Assembly: GCA_963744875.1 (NCBI GenBank) | Contig: CAVUVQ010000006.1 | Coordinates: forward strand, 62,001 to 126,000 | DNA from: JACDAE01 sp963744875 | Lineage (GTDB): Bacteria; Chloroflexota; Ktedonobacteria; Ktedonobacterales; Ktedonobacteraceae | Direction: 5' to 3' | DNA: 64,000 bases | Shown: one piece after another, positions 15,435 through 24,819 of the stretch | How positions within the stretch are numbered: the first letter of the stretch is position 1 | Layout of the letters: the number at the start of each line of letters is the position of its first letter | Position numbers and translations under genes: made by a program | The notes under the pieces: model-generated | Database searches by the model: none | What the model saw: only the letters and a program-made list of their open reading frames with translations | What the model was told of the DNA's origin: nothing

Positions 15435-16499
15435 ATGAAGAGCCAGAAACGCGTAAAGGCTCCAACAATCCAGGACGTTGCACGGCACGCTGAGGTTGCC
15501 GTGGGAACCGTTTCACGCGTCATCAATGGGCATCTGGGTGTGAAGCCAGCGACGCGTCAACGCGTGCTGGACGTGATTGGGGAGCTAGACTACAGCCCGA
15601 ATCTTATCGCCCGCAGCATGACTTCCCGCCGTACGGGTTCCGTTGGCATCATTGTACCCTTCTTTACACGCCCCTTTTTTAATGAGGTCTTGCGGGGTGT
15701 AGAAGTAGCGATCACCCGGTTCGGACATGAGTTCATGCTGTACAATGTGCAGACTGAGGATCAGTGTCAATCCTACTTTCGCAAGTTGCCTAAACAGCGC
15801 AAGGTAGATGGTTTATTGGTGATCTCCCTCTATCCCGACGATGCTACTGCCGCCAGTTTCAGACATGCTGGTATGCCTGTAGTATTGGTAGATGCCTATC
15901 ATCCACTGCTCACCTCACTGGTAGTAGACAACGTCCAGGGCGGGTATCAGGCCGTTAAATGTTTGATTGAGCATGGTCATCGCCGCATTGGCTGTATTAA
16001 TGGCATCCCTGAGAGCGACTTCCGCTTTAATCCGGCGAATGATCGCCTCGTCGGGCTACATCGTGCTCTTGATGAGGCAGGTATCCCCTATGAGCCAGAC
16101 CTCGTGCTCACCGTCGAATGGAACCGCCATGGAGGGAGAGAAGCAGCCTTACAACTGCTGACCCGCCCAGAGCGCCCAACTGCTATCTTTGCTACTAGCG
16201 ATCTACAGGCAATTGGTGTGCTGGAGGCAGCCAGGTCTCTCAACTTATCGGTCCCTGCAGACCTCTCAGTAATTGGCTTCGATGGCATCGAACTTGCGGA
16301 AATCATGGAACTGAGTACGATCCAACAGCCAATCCAGCAAATGGGAGAGTTAGGGGCGCAGAAATTGATTGAGCAGATCGAAGATACTGCGACGGATCTT
16401 GCGCCCCCACCTGAAGTGATTCGCCTGCAAACTAGCCTGCTCCAGCGCCGGACGATCGCAGCGCCTCCACATTATCTCGGCCTCTCCCGGAAGGGATAG
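15435..16499 (+). CDS. LacI-family transcriptional regulator
   Basis: 354 residues from the ATG at 15435. The DNA-binding head is clear: T-I-Q-D-V-A-R-H-A-E-V-A-V-G-T-V-S-R-V-I-N-G, then the hinge Y-S-P-N-L-I-A-R-S-M. The remainder is the periplasmic-binding-like sensor (S-V-G-I-I-V-P-F, D-N-V-Q-G-G-Y-Q-A, I-F-A-T-S-D-L-Q-A-I-G-V). It is divergent from the sugar ABC operon and convergent with the GH42 gene, and is the obvious controller of the operon through two GAACCGGTTC palindromes. An ATG at 15408 is also in frame, but it would put the operator inside the coding region and has no Shine-Dalgarno; a near-leaderless start there cannot be excluded. Confidence 0.93.
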   Translation: MKSQKRVKAPTIQDVARHAEVAVGTVSRVINGHLGVKPATRQRVLDVIGELDYSPNLIARSMTSRRTGSVGIIVPFFTRPFFNEVLRGVEVAITRFGHEFMLYNVQTEDQCQSYFRKLPKQRKVDGLLVISLYPDDATAASFRHAGMPVVLVDAYHPLLTSLVVDNVQGGYQAVKCLIEHGHRRIGCINGIPESDFRFNPANDRLVGLHRALDEAGIPYEPDLVLTVEWNRHGGREAALQLLTRPERPTAIFATSDLQAIGVLEAARSLNLSVPADLSVIGFDGIELAEIMELSTIQQPIQQMGELGAQKLIEQIEDTATDLAPPPEVIRLQTSLLQRRTIAAPPHYLGLSRKG

Positions 16500-16521
16500 A
16501 GATCCTCATGCATCTACGCTA

Positions 16522-18579
16522 TTACACTGTCCTCAATACCGCGACACCCCTGGCTGGCAGCTCCAATTTTGTCAACTTCCCACCTCCATTGAGCAATTCA
16601 TCCATTGCCTGCGGCAGGGAAATCTGAACCGCATCATCGTTGTAGTTGAGCACGAAAAGATAGCTTTTTCCATTTCCTTCCCGCTTTGTTACCTCAACAC
16701 CTCGCGGTACACTCAGTGGTCCTGCAATCTTCAAATCATCGAGCAAGTTCCCTACCAACGCATCCACCAGCCCCTTCTCAGGACGGGTCGCTACGTAGAT
16801 CCCTTTCCCCTTGCCAAATGTATGCTCTGTGATGGCCGGACGACCAGCATAGAAATCTTCTCCGTAGGACGCCAGCGCAACCGCCCCCTCCAGATTTACA
16901 AGGTCACACCAGCGATCACAACGATAGCTTCCTGCAGCCAGCTTGCCGCCTTCTGCAACTACTACTGTGTTTGCCTGCTCGGGATCCAATGGGTCAAACT
17001 CTTCAACCCAGATCCCCAGTGCCTTGCGCAATGGCCCCGGATATCCCCCCAACCAGGCTCGCGTATCTTCGTCGACAACACCGCTGAAGTAGCCCGTCAC
17101 AAACGTTCCACCTTGCTCAATGAACCTCTCAATAGAAGCTCCCTGTTCCGCGCTTACCATATTCAGTAATGGAGCAATTACCAGATCGTATCCACTCAGG
17201 TCTCCATTCGGCGACACTACATCAACTGCAATGTTCCGCTCCCACAATGCTTGATAATACAATAATATCTCATCAGTGTAGTTGAGCGCGTTGCTGAGGC
17301 CAGGTGTGAATTCGACGTTCCACCAGTTGGACCAGTCGAAGATCATTGCCACACGCGCAGGGAGCCTTGTCCCCAATATTCCGTTATCCAGTTCAGCCAG
17401 CTCGGTGCCTATCCTGGCAGCATCCTTAAAAACACGTGTGTGCTCGTGTCCCGCATGACTTACGATCGCTCCATGAAACATTTCAAATGATCCACGCGAT
17501 TGACGCCATTGGAAATACATTACGGCGTCCGCTCCATGAGCCACCGCCTGGAAACTGTGCTGGCGCAAAACTCCTGGCCGCTTGAGTGGATTATATGACC
17601 TCCATTGTGTCTGGCTGGGCGTCTGCTCCATCAATAGCCAGGATTGCCCGTTTCTCACTCCGCGTGTCAGATCATGGGCAAATGCTATCTCAGCAGGAGG
17701 TGTTGTGCGCATTGGATACGAATCCCAGCACGCAAAGTCCAGATAGGGTGCCCAGGCGAAGTAGTCTATATTCCTGTAAACGCCCATGAAGTTTGTGGTG
17801 ACTGGAATAGCAGGTGTTACCTCGTGCAGAATATCCGCCTCACCACGATAACATTCCAGATACATGTCGGAGATAAAACGTCGGTAGTCCAACGTCAACC
17901 CCTGTACACTTACCTCGGTTCGTGGTCCCGGCGGCACCACCTGTTCCCAGGCCGTATACGTATGACTCCAGAATGCTGTATTCCAATGCAGATTCACTGC
18001 CTCTAATGATCCATAACGTGCACGCAACCAATCCCGGAAACGGCTGGCACAACGTTCACAGTAACATCCACCACCATAATATTCATTGCTCACATGCCAC
18101 AATAATAAGGCAGGATGGCTGCTATAGCGCTCGGCAAGGCGACGTGCCATGTTCTGGCTCAGACGCCGGAAATCAGGGCTGGTCGGGCAGTAATTTTGTC
18201 GCGCACCCTGACCATGGCGTACTCCCTGCTCATCAACTGGCAACATGTCTGGATAAGCTGCCGACATCCACGCGGGCTGTGCCGCCGTAGCTGTCGCGAG
18301 GCAGGCAAATATCTGGTTCTCCGCCAACAGATCCATCACACGATCCAGCCATTCAAACGTGAACGTGTGTTCATCTGGTTGCAATGAAACCCAGCTAAAA
18401 ACTCCTACCGTGGCAACATTGACATGGGCCAGACGCATCAGGCGCATATCTTCACGCCATATCTCTTCCTCATTGGCACCAAAAGTTGCAGTCCATTGCT
18501 CAGGGTTATAATCTCCACCATAGAAAAAATTGGGGAGGCGGCGCGTAAGGGGTTGCGCTACTGAAGACTGTTCATTCAT
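16522..18579 (-). CDS. beta-galactosidase, glycoside hydrolase family 42
   Basis: 685 residues, typical GH42 length. A TIM barrel opens with F-F-Y-G-G-D-Y-N-P-E-Q-W. The acid/base glutamate is in H-V-S-N-E-Y-Y-G-G near residue 165 and the nucleophile in L-L-M-E-Q-T-P-S near 315. C-Y-C-E-R-C after the acid/base matches the GH42 zinc cluster. The following trimerisation domain and small C-terminal beta domain are present. No signal peptide, so it acts in the cytoplasm on galactosides brought in by the adjacent transporter. Its promoter region (18580-18660) lacks the GAACCGGTTC operator, so control may differ from the transporter. Confidence 0.93.
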   Translation of the reverse strand: MNEQSSVAQPLTRRLPNFFYGGDYNPEQWTATFGANEEEIWREDMRLMRLAHVNVATVGVFSWVSLQPDEHTFTFEWLDRVMDLLAENQIFACLATATAAQPAWMSAAYPDMLPVDEQGVRHGQGARQNYCPTSPDFRRLSQNMARRLAERYSSHPALLLWHVSNEYYGGGCYCERCASRFRDWLRARYGSLEAVNLHWNTAFWSHTYTAWEQVVPPGPRTEVSVQGLTLDYRRFISDMYLECYRGEADILHEVTPAIPVTTNFMGVYRNIDYFAWAPYLDFACWDSYPMRTTPPAEIAFAHDLTRGVRNGQSWLLMEQTPSQTQWRSYNPLKRPGVLRQHSFQAVAHGADAVMYFQWRQSRGSFEMFHGAIVSHAGHEHTRVFKDAARIGTELAELDNGILGTRLPARVAMIFDWSNWWNVEFTPGLSNALNYTDEILLYYQALWERNIAVDVVSPNGDLSGYDLVIAPLLNMVSAEQGASIERFIEQGGTFVTGYFSGVVDEDTRAWLGGYPGPLRKALGIWVEEFDPLDPEQANTVVVAEGGKLAAGSYRCDRWCDLVNLEGAVALASYGEDFYAGRPAITEHTFGKGKGIYVATRPEKGLVDALVGNLLDDLKIAGPLSVPRGVEVTKREGNGKSYLFVLNYNDDAVQISLPQAMDELLNGGGKLTKLELPARGVAVLRTV

Positions 18580-18698
18580 TAACAGAGGGTATCCTTTCTT
18601 TTCTCAGCACAGAGCCTTCAATTATAATAGCACTATGTTATACTGAATGACAACGGAACAATTAAACATGTAGCGGCTTGAAATGGGGGATGTACTGC

Positions 18699-21689
18699 AT
18701 GCCTTTCGTCAAAAAAAACACCTCTAAAGGTTCTTTACCCCTGGATGACTCGCGTAAGATTTTTGTTGGGCGTGCCAACAAACTCTCCTTCTTCACAGAA
18801 CATATCCTCCAACCCGACGATCCCACCTATAACATTATCTCGATCTATGGCGATGGTGGGGTTGGTAAATCAACGCTGGTCAATCGCTACATCGAAGTGG
18901 TGAACTCACCCGCCTTTCAAGAATATTGCATGGCTGCTATCGTCGATGAACGCCAGGCCACGCCCGCCAGTATGATGGAGAAATTTACAGCACAACTGCA
19001 TATGCATCATGAATTTAGCCGCGCTATTACTCGTTATAAAGAAGCTCTACACAAATTGCAGGATGAACAGGAAACCATGCAGGATGCTGTCCTGCAACGT
19101 GCTCCCGACTTCGCTGGTGCCGCCGTCGAGGGCGTTCCCATCATTGGACCACTCTTACGTGAGGGTCTTAAAATGACAACCTCTCAGGTGCTGGATCGCT
19201 ACCACACTGGACAGGCTCACCTCGTCTCAATACGCCTGGAAGACCCTATCCGTGATCTCACTAACGCATTTGTAACAGAACTAAATCGCCTTGCTGAAAG
19301 TCTGGTAACCACAAGCGAACGCACAAAGCGCCGCCATAGGATTCTCTTGCTCTTTGATACCTTTGAACAACTGGCTCCCGAGGCCGCTCCCTGGCTACTC
19401 GACTATTTCCTTACATCCGATATCAGTAACAGCATCGTCATTCTCACTGCCGGGCGCATCCCTATCGATCGCTCACTTCCGGACGACCCCAAACTCTGGC
19501 TACCTTACCGCGATAACAATATTATCTACTCTATTGGGCTTACGAGCTTTACATTCCAGGAAACGCAGGCCTACCTGGCACAGCGTGGCATCACCACATC
19601 TGAACGTATCGATAACATCTGGCAACTTTCGCGTGGCCTGCCACTCTACCTGAGCCTGCTCACCTCTGATCCACGCTCTGATATCGATCCCACAACCGAC
19701 GTGGTCGCCAACTTCTTGCGCTGGATACCACAAAATGAAAATATCAAACGCCGCCTCGTTCTTGATGCATCGCTCTTCTCACGCCCCTTCAATCAGGACG
19801 AACTGACTGCTTTCACTTATATCCCGGAGAGCGATCTTCCCTATTTTTATCACTGGCTTATCCAGCAACCATTTGTTCACTCTGCTACAGCGGATGGTCG
19901 TTACAGCTATCACGAACTGGCCGAAGATCTGTTCAGTCGCCACTTCTATCAGCGCTCACCCAATGCCTGTTATGCCACACGTCGTGCACTGTTAGCGCAT
20001 TATCAGGCTGAACTGTCTGCCCTTCAAGCTCAAGGCTACCCTGAGTACTACAAGACTGATGAGTGGTTGAATCTGACCACCGCTCTGGCAATACAGGCGT
20101 TCCTTTTGCCTGATGGACCCAGTCATGCCTCTGCCGCAAATCAATTGTTGCGAGCTTACGAACTGACAAAGCAGGATGAGGAGATTACACGCGTCCTGCG
20201 CTCCATTGCTCAGGTTGAGTTGTACAATCAGGCAAATGCCGACGCGCAACAGGTTGCAACTATGCTTCTGAACTACATCGAAGCTGAACCCATGAGCCAG
20301 GAATTCGTCGCTGCCGCCAGCCTGCTTTTGCAGAAATTTATGGGCATGCATACTATTGCATCGGTGCAATTAGCGCACATTTATGGCAGTAGAGGCGTAG
20401 CTTACCGCAATCTCAACAATTATGCTGCTGCTATCGCGGACTTTGATCGCGCCCTTGCTCTTGATCCCGACTACGCCTGGGCATATGGTAATCGAGGCAT
20501 TTCGCATCGCGCCAATCGTAATTATGATCTGGCTATACAGGACTTCAACGCGGCGATTGCCCTGGATGACACGCTCGACTGGGTGTACGCCGCTCGTGGC
20601 GAAGTCTATCGTCATCGTCGTAATTACAATCTTGCCATTCAGGATTTTAACCGTGCTATCGCGCTCGATCCTGCTTACGCCCAGGCATATGGCAGTCGGG
20701 GCCGCGTCTATCGTCACCTCAAAAAGATCCAATTGTCAATCGTAGATTTTGAGCGTGCCATCGCGCTTGATCCCGAGCGAGCCTGGTTTTATGCTCAACA
20801 AGGCGAAAATTATCGCGATATCAGACAGTATGAACGTGCCATAGAATTGTACAACCAGGCACTCGTTCTGGAACCAGAATCTTTCTTCTGGGCCTACGGC
20901 TCGCGCGGTTATACATACTTTCGTCTGCGCGATTACCAGCGTGCCATTGAAGATTTTAACCGCGCTCTGGAACGTGCTCCTACCTATGTCTGGGGTTATG
21001 GGCAACGCGGTCGCATCTATCGTCACCTGAATATGCTTGACAAAGCTCTGGCTGATCTTAATCGCACGCTTGAGCTTGATCCAACCGATGCCTGGGCTTA
21101 TAGTCATCGCGGCCTCGTCTATTCAGGCCTTCATGAGTATCAACTTGCGCTGGCTGACTGCAACCGCGCTATCGAGCTTGATCCCCTCTACGCGAACGCT
21201 TATGGCCGTCGTGGCAGCACATACATTGATCTGGGAGACCTTGACCATGCCGCTCTCGATTTCGCTCATAATCTTGAATTAGTGCCGGATGATACCCTCG
21301 CTCATTGGATGAGTGCCTGGCTCACTCTGTTGACGCAAGATCCAGACGCTCAGCTTCTACACTCCCTGGAAGATGCCGCCGCTACCCATCCGCAAAGCTA
21401 CTTCGCCTTTCTCTGCCGTGGTGTCGCCTTCTGGCTGCGTGGACAACACGAACAGGCCTGCACAACGCTAGAACATGCTCAGAATATGCATCCAAAGTTG
21501 TGGGATGCTCCCTTCTGGCTCTCTCTCGCATACGGACCTCAAAATCCAAAGCAAGCGACACACTCATTAGAATTGGCACTCAGGCTGGACATTCCACGAG
21601 CTTTGCTCACTCCCTTGCGCTGGTTAGAACGTGATCATGAGGAATTTTACACACAACACATAATTCCCCTACTGACGCGTTACTCCTGA
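18699..21689 (+). CDS. STAND-type P-loop NTPase with C-terminal TPR array
   Basis: 996 residues. After I-F-V-G-R-A-N the Walker A G-D-G-G-V-G-K-S-T (51-59) and Walker B I-L-L-L-F-D-T (D220) define a NACHT/STAND-like NTPase; a winged-helix-like region follows (about 330-470). From about residue 555 to 800 there are eight or more tetratricopeptide repeats with the consensus A-Y-G-x-R-G-x-x-Y-R-x-x-x-x-Y-x-x-A-I-x-D-F-x-R-A-I. STAND proteins act as ATP-driven switches that assemble after ligand sensing by the repeats; no effector domain is fused here, and the first 20 residues are too short to be one. ATG at 18699 has TGGGGGA eight bases upstream; ATG 18690 and TTG 18678 are alternatives. A regulatory or defence role are both possible. 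Confidence 0.85.
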   Translation: MPFVKKNTSKGSLPLDDSRKIFVGRANKLSFFTEHILQPDDPTYNIISIYGDGGVGKSTLVNRYIEVVNSPAFQEYCMAAIVDERQATPASMMEKFTAQLHMHHEFSRAITRYKEALHKLQDEQETMQDAVLQRAPDFAGAAVEGVPIIGPLLREGLKMTTSQVLDRYHTGQAHLVSIRLEDPIRDLTNAFVTELNRLAESLVTTSERTKRRHRILLLFDTFEQLAPEAAPWLLDYFLTSDISNSIVILTAGRIPIDRSLPDDPKLWLPYRDNNIIYSIGLTSFTFQETQAYLAQRGITTSERIDNIWQLSRGLPLYLSLLTSDPRSDIDPTTDVVANFLRWIPQNENIKRRLVLDASLFSRPFNQDELTAFTYIPESDLPYFYHWLIQQPFVHSATADGRYSYHELAEDLFSRHFYQRSPNACYATRRALLAHYQAELSALQAQGYPEYYKTDEWLNLTTALAIQAFLLPDGPSHASAANQLLRAYELTKQDEEITRVLRSIAQVELYNQANADAQQVATMLLNYIEAEPMSQEFVAAASLLLQKFMGMHTIASVQLAHIYGSRGVAYRNLNNYAAAIADFDRALALDPDYAWAYGNRGISHRANRNYDLAIQDFNAAIALDDTLDWVYAARGEVYRHRRNYNLAIQDFNRAIALDPAYAQAYGSRGRVYRHLKKIQLSIVDFERAIALDPERAWFYAQQGENYRDIRQYERAIELYNQALVLEPESFFWAYGSRGYTYFRLRDYQRAIEDFNRALERAPTYVWGYGQRGRIYRHLNMLDKALADLNRTLELDPTDAWAYSHRGLVYSGLHEYQLALADCNRAIELDPLYANAYGRRGSTYIDLGDLDHAALDFAHNLELVPDDTLAHWMSAWLTLLTQDPDAQLLHSLEDAAATHPQSYFAFLCRGVAFWLRGQHEQACTTLEHAQNMHPKLWDAPFWLSLAYGPQNPKQATHSLELALRLDIPRALLTPLRWLERDHEEFYTQHIIPLLTRYS

Positions 21690-22148
21690 ACCAACTACAT
21701 CGCTGAATTCTCAGCTTCTCTAAAGGATATCTTAAAATAATATTATTTGTACCATAGGGGATTATTTTGATATAATGCTGCTTATGTCAACATATATAGT
21801 ACTTTTTTCTGTCCATACAGTAGAAGTGCCAATCTTTCCTCTATATATGGTAATGTTCTCACATTGCAATATTTATTTGCATGAATTTCTATACTGGTAT
21901 TAGTAGCTACTCAAGTTTAGTCTGATTATTGCTCAAAGATTGTAGCGCAATTGTTTGAAGGGGCCAATACGATCAGTGCAAACCTGCTTCAAGAAAGTGG
22001 GAAAGGCTGTGAATGAGAAAGAAACAGTAGTGTAGTCAAGGTAGTGTCCCATTCCCCATTTTTTATCCTTTTGCGGCTTCTGCGGAGCCGCATCAGTACA
22101 AATAAGTGATTTGTATAAGTATGTCCCTTTTGTTCAAGGAGATGTTCC
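21690..22148 (+). other. 459-base intergenic region with promoter and long leader
   Basis: A promoter-like TTGTAC (21747-21752), 18-base spacer, TATAAT (21771-21776) would start a leader of about 365 bases before the next gene. The leader contains no credible gene; a GCGGCT...AGCCGC hairpin lies at about 22073-22092. A riboswitch or small RNA is possible but I see no known pattern. Confidence 0.4.
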
Positions 22149-23765
22149 ATGCGGATTTTACATCGATTACTTGCTTCTATTGTAGGGATGGGGTTGCTGC
22201 TATCTTGCCTTGACCTGTTTCATTTAGGCTGGGGACTCTGGCAATTCTCTCAGTTGACTGGCGCTTTTATTGGTGGCTTTGTCACCTTATTTGCAATCTG
22301 GTCTTCCAAACGCCCATCCGAGGAAATGGAGCCATGGCTGGGCAGAGAACAATTGGGATGGACACTCATCGGGTGTGGCGCTATTATGTGGGGCATTGGT
22401 GAATGTTTCTGGCGTTACTATGTTCTGGTAATGCACGTATCTCCATTTCCCTCCTGGGCCGATGTTGGCTACTCAGCATTACCTATATTGGTTTTCGCTG
22501 GTCTACTGCTTCAACCCTCTTCGAACAAAGGCAGTAATCGCTCGTTTATTATTCTTGATAGCTTAATCGCCACAGGTTCGATGCTGGCGATTGGTTGGGC
22601 ACTGCTCCTGGGTTCGCTAGCCACTGCATCCAACGAGGATATGCTGGCAAAATTCCTGGGCCTTTACTATCCCACCAGCGATATTGCTCTGCTCAGTTTC
22701 GTTTTCTTCCTCTTACTACGAGCTCAAGGTGCTTATGATTATGTCAGAGCACGCCGCTACGGATTGCTAATATTGGGCCTTGGCCTGACCGTATTTGCGA
22801 CCTCAGACTTCCTGTTTAATGTTCAACAAAATATGGGTACCTATGCTGATGTCAGTGATACATGGGTAGATATAGGCTGGCCGCTCGGCCTTTTGATTGT
22901 TAGCGCTGCAGCCTCCTTACGCCGCTTTTTCCCGCTTTCCAGGGAAGAAGAACAGGCAAAGCGTATCGCTTCTCCGACTTTAACACAAAATCGTCTGGGT
23001 CTACGCAATCTGGCTATTTATGCATTGGTCGCAGTGCTCTTCTTTGTACTTTGCATGAACATTTTCTCCACCAATTCAGGCCAGATTCAGCAACGTCCAG
23101 TGCTGGTGCTCTCAGTTTTGATCATTGTCGCGTTGGTGGTTGCACGCCAGATACTTACTATTATAGAAAACAATCGCCTCGCAGATCGTCAATCTTATGT
23201 ATTGGGGCAACTGGCACAGGCAAATCAACATATGGAGGAACAGGGACGTATGATCGCGCAAAGAAATGCCGATCTTGAAAAAGGTATCACACATCTCAAA
23301 GAGGTCCATGCTCAACTCGCAAATGGGAATATGCGTGCTCGTGTTCAGATCAATTCTGGTGATCTATTGCCTGTCGCTGGCAGCTTTAATTTGATGGCGG
23401 ATCGTCTCTCACGTAATGAGCAGGCCGATACTTATTTGCGCCGTCAGACAAAGTTGCTTAATGACCTCAGTTCTGCGCTTGAACATCATACCAATCAACC
23501 TTTGATAATCTCCTCCTCCTATAAGGAATTTCCCGAAATTAAACGCCTCTTGTTTGCTCTTGGCCTGAGTGAACAGGGGAAAATCCAGCCGCCACAACCC
23601 GCTTCATCCGAGAGGAATTTTCGTCCCCTCCCACGCACACCTACTACACCTATCCCTCCTCGTAGATTTCCAACTCCTAATAGTAGGCCCGTACCCCAGA
23701 CCGGCCCTCTCTTCCCTTCAGAAGAAAAGAGGCGCATGAATAACAACAAAACATCAAATGGTTGA
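22149..23765 (+). CDS. membrane sensor-like protein with HAMP-like region, no output domain
   Basis: 538 residues. About nine or ten hydrophobic segments occupy residues 5-335, followed by a coiled-coil/HAMP-like region (L-A-Q-A-N-Q-H-M-E-E-Q, then A-N-G-N-M-R-A-R-V, V-A-G-S-F-N-L-M-A-D-R-L) at about 355-430. The C-terminal 60 residues are Pro/Arg/Thr-rich and disordered. The membrane part resembles the MASE-like integral sensors of Chloroflexota, but no kinase, cyclase or EAL domain follows. It may work through a partner such as the lone receiver domain encoded at 24820. I do not recognise the exact family. Confidence 0.65.
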   Translation: MRILHRLLASIVGMGLLLSCLDLFHLGWGLWQFSQLTGAFIGGFVTLFAIWSSKRPSEEMEPWLGREQLGWTLIGCGAIMWGIGECFWRYYVLVMHVSPFPSWADVGYSALPILVFAGLLLQPSSNKGSNRSFIILDSLIATGSMLAIGWALLLGSLATASNEDMLAKFLGLYYPTSDIALLSFVFFLLLRAQGAYDYVRARRYGLLILGLGLTVFATSDFLFNVQQNMGTYADVSDTWVDIGWPLGLLIVSAAASLRRFFPLSREEEQAKRIASPTLTQNRLGLRNLAIYALVAVLFFVLCMNIFSTNSGQIQQRPVLVLSVLIIVALVVARQILTIIENNRLADRQSYVLGQLAQANQHMEEQGRMIAQRNADLEKGITHLKEVHAQLANGNMRARVQINSGDLLPVAGSFNLMADRLSRNEQADTYLRRQTKLLNDLSSALEHHTNQPLIISSSYKEFPEIKRLLFALGLSEQGKIQPPQPASSERNFRPLPRTPTTPIPPRRFPTPNSRPVPQTGPLFPSEEKRRMNNNKTSNG

Positions 23766-23784
23766 AGATGCGTGTCTTAAATGC

Positions 23785-23869
23785 GTAAGGGCGTCACCTT
23801 GTGTGCGCCTGCGTCCCGATGAAGAATACATCGTTGGGACACGGGCGCACGCAAGGTGACGCCCCTATC
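23785..23869. repeat. GTAG-type inverted repeat between convergent genes
   Basis: Left arm 23785-23817 (GTAAGGGCGTCACCTTGTG...) and right arm 23836-23869 (ending GGTGACGCCCCTATC) pair along about 32 bases with few mismatches around an 18-base loop. The AGGGGCGTCACCTTG edge is the same as the left edge of the long copies A and C. It separates the stop codons of the membrane protein gene and sod and could serve both as terminator. Confidence 0.75.
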
Positions 23870-23907
23870 CATGAGGTTATGGGTTCAAAAGACGTTCAAT
23901 AGAACGC

Positions 23908-24525
23908 CTAGTATCCCCCGCTTGCTTGAGCGTAACGCTTTGCGATCTCGTCCCAGTTGACGACATTCCACCAGGCACCGAGATACTCAGGACGGCGGTT
24001 CTGATATTTCAGATAATAAGCGTGTTCCCATACATCATTACCCATTACTGGATACAATCCATCGATGAGGGGACTATCCTGGTTTGCGGTGGAGATCACC
24101 TGTAACTTGCCACTGCGGTCGGCTACCAACCAGGCCCAACCAGAACCAAAGCGCTTGACTCCTGCATCGTTGAATGCAGTTTTGAAGGCGTCAAAAGAAC
24201 CAAAGGTTGATGTGATAGCATTCGCCAGTTCACCTGAAGGCTGACCACCGCCGTTGGGCTTCATAATCTGCCAGAACATGGTGTGATTTAGATGACCACC
24301 ACCATTGTTACGTACAGCGGTACGAGCGCTCTCCGGTACCTCATTTAAGCGACGGATAACCTGTTCAACAGGCAGGTTCTCGAAATCATGCCCCTTCAAT
24401 GCATTGTTCAGATTGGTGACATACGTAGCATGATGTTTGTCATGGTGCAGTTGCATTGTCTGGGTATCGATATAAGGCTCTAATGCGTCATACGCATATG
24501 GAAGTGGTGGAAGTTCAAAAGCCAT
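23908..24525 (-). CDS. sodA: superoxide dismutase, Mn/Fe family (Mn-type residues)
   Basis: 205 residues, full length. Metal ligands are H27, H81, D164 and H168 in the motifs Q-L-H-H-D-K-H-H, N-H-T-M-F-W, and D-V-W-E-H-A-Y-Y. The outer-sphere glutamine is Q149 in T-A-N-Q-D-S-P, the position used by Mn-dependent enzymes; G76-G77 also fit the Mn type. No signal peptide, so cytoplasmic. It converts superoxide to hydrogen peroxide and oxygen. The start codon follows GGAGAG, and 15 bases upstream is a 12-base motif also found before the ArsR-type gene at 25628, hinting at shared control. Metal choice is inferred from residues. Confidence 0.96.
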   Translation of the reverse strand: MAFELPPLPYAYDALEPYIDTQTMQLHHDKHHATYVTNLNNALKGHDFENLPVEQVIRRLNEVPESARTAVRNNGGGHLNHTMFWQIMKPNGGGQPSGELANAITSTFGSFDAFKTAFNDAGVKRFGSGWAWLVADRSGKLQVISTANQDSPLIDGLYPVMGNDVWEHAYYLKYQNRRPEYLGAWWNVVNWDEIAKRYAQASGGY

Positions 24526-24539
24526 AGAACACTCTCCTT

Positions 24540-24551
24540 ATTAAAATACTC
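24540..24551 (-). promoter_or_regulatory. 12-base motif upstream of sod, shared with the arsR-type gene
   Basis: GAGTATTTTAAT on the minus strand, 15 bases before the sod start codon. The identical 12 bases occur 16 bases before the start codon of the ArsR-type gene (25644-25655). Confidence 0.45.
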
Positions 24552-24747
24552 TACGAGGTCGCGTACTCTATTCTATGTAGGGCAACAACCTTTCTTTAGC
24601 TGCAATCAAGAAGGTCACAGCCACAATGAGTTACAAAAACTCACCTCCCTAGTTGTATGCGATCGATAAGACTCTTGTCAAGCAGAAGGACAGCTTAAAA
24701 TACAGCTGCATCTATCTTTCTCTGCTAAAATATGGTATAGTCAGTAC

Positions 24748-24773
24748 ACAATTTCGTTGTACAACGAAATTGT
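24748..24773. promoter_or_regulatory. perfect 26-bp palindrome upstream of the response regulator gene
   Basis: ACAATTTCGTTGT followed without loop by ACAACGAAATTGT. It lies just after a TATAGT -10-like box (24736-24741), at the expected transcription start, and so looks like an operator. There is no T tract, so it is not a terminator. Confidence 0.6.
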
Positions 24774-24819
24774 AGAGGTAATACAGGAACTTGTAATATT
24801 GGAGCTAACGGATCAATAT

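Noticed and set aside
20370..21107. Minus-strand frames opposite the TPR array
   Set aside because: Repetitive antisense translation of the regular TPR codons, not a gene.
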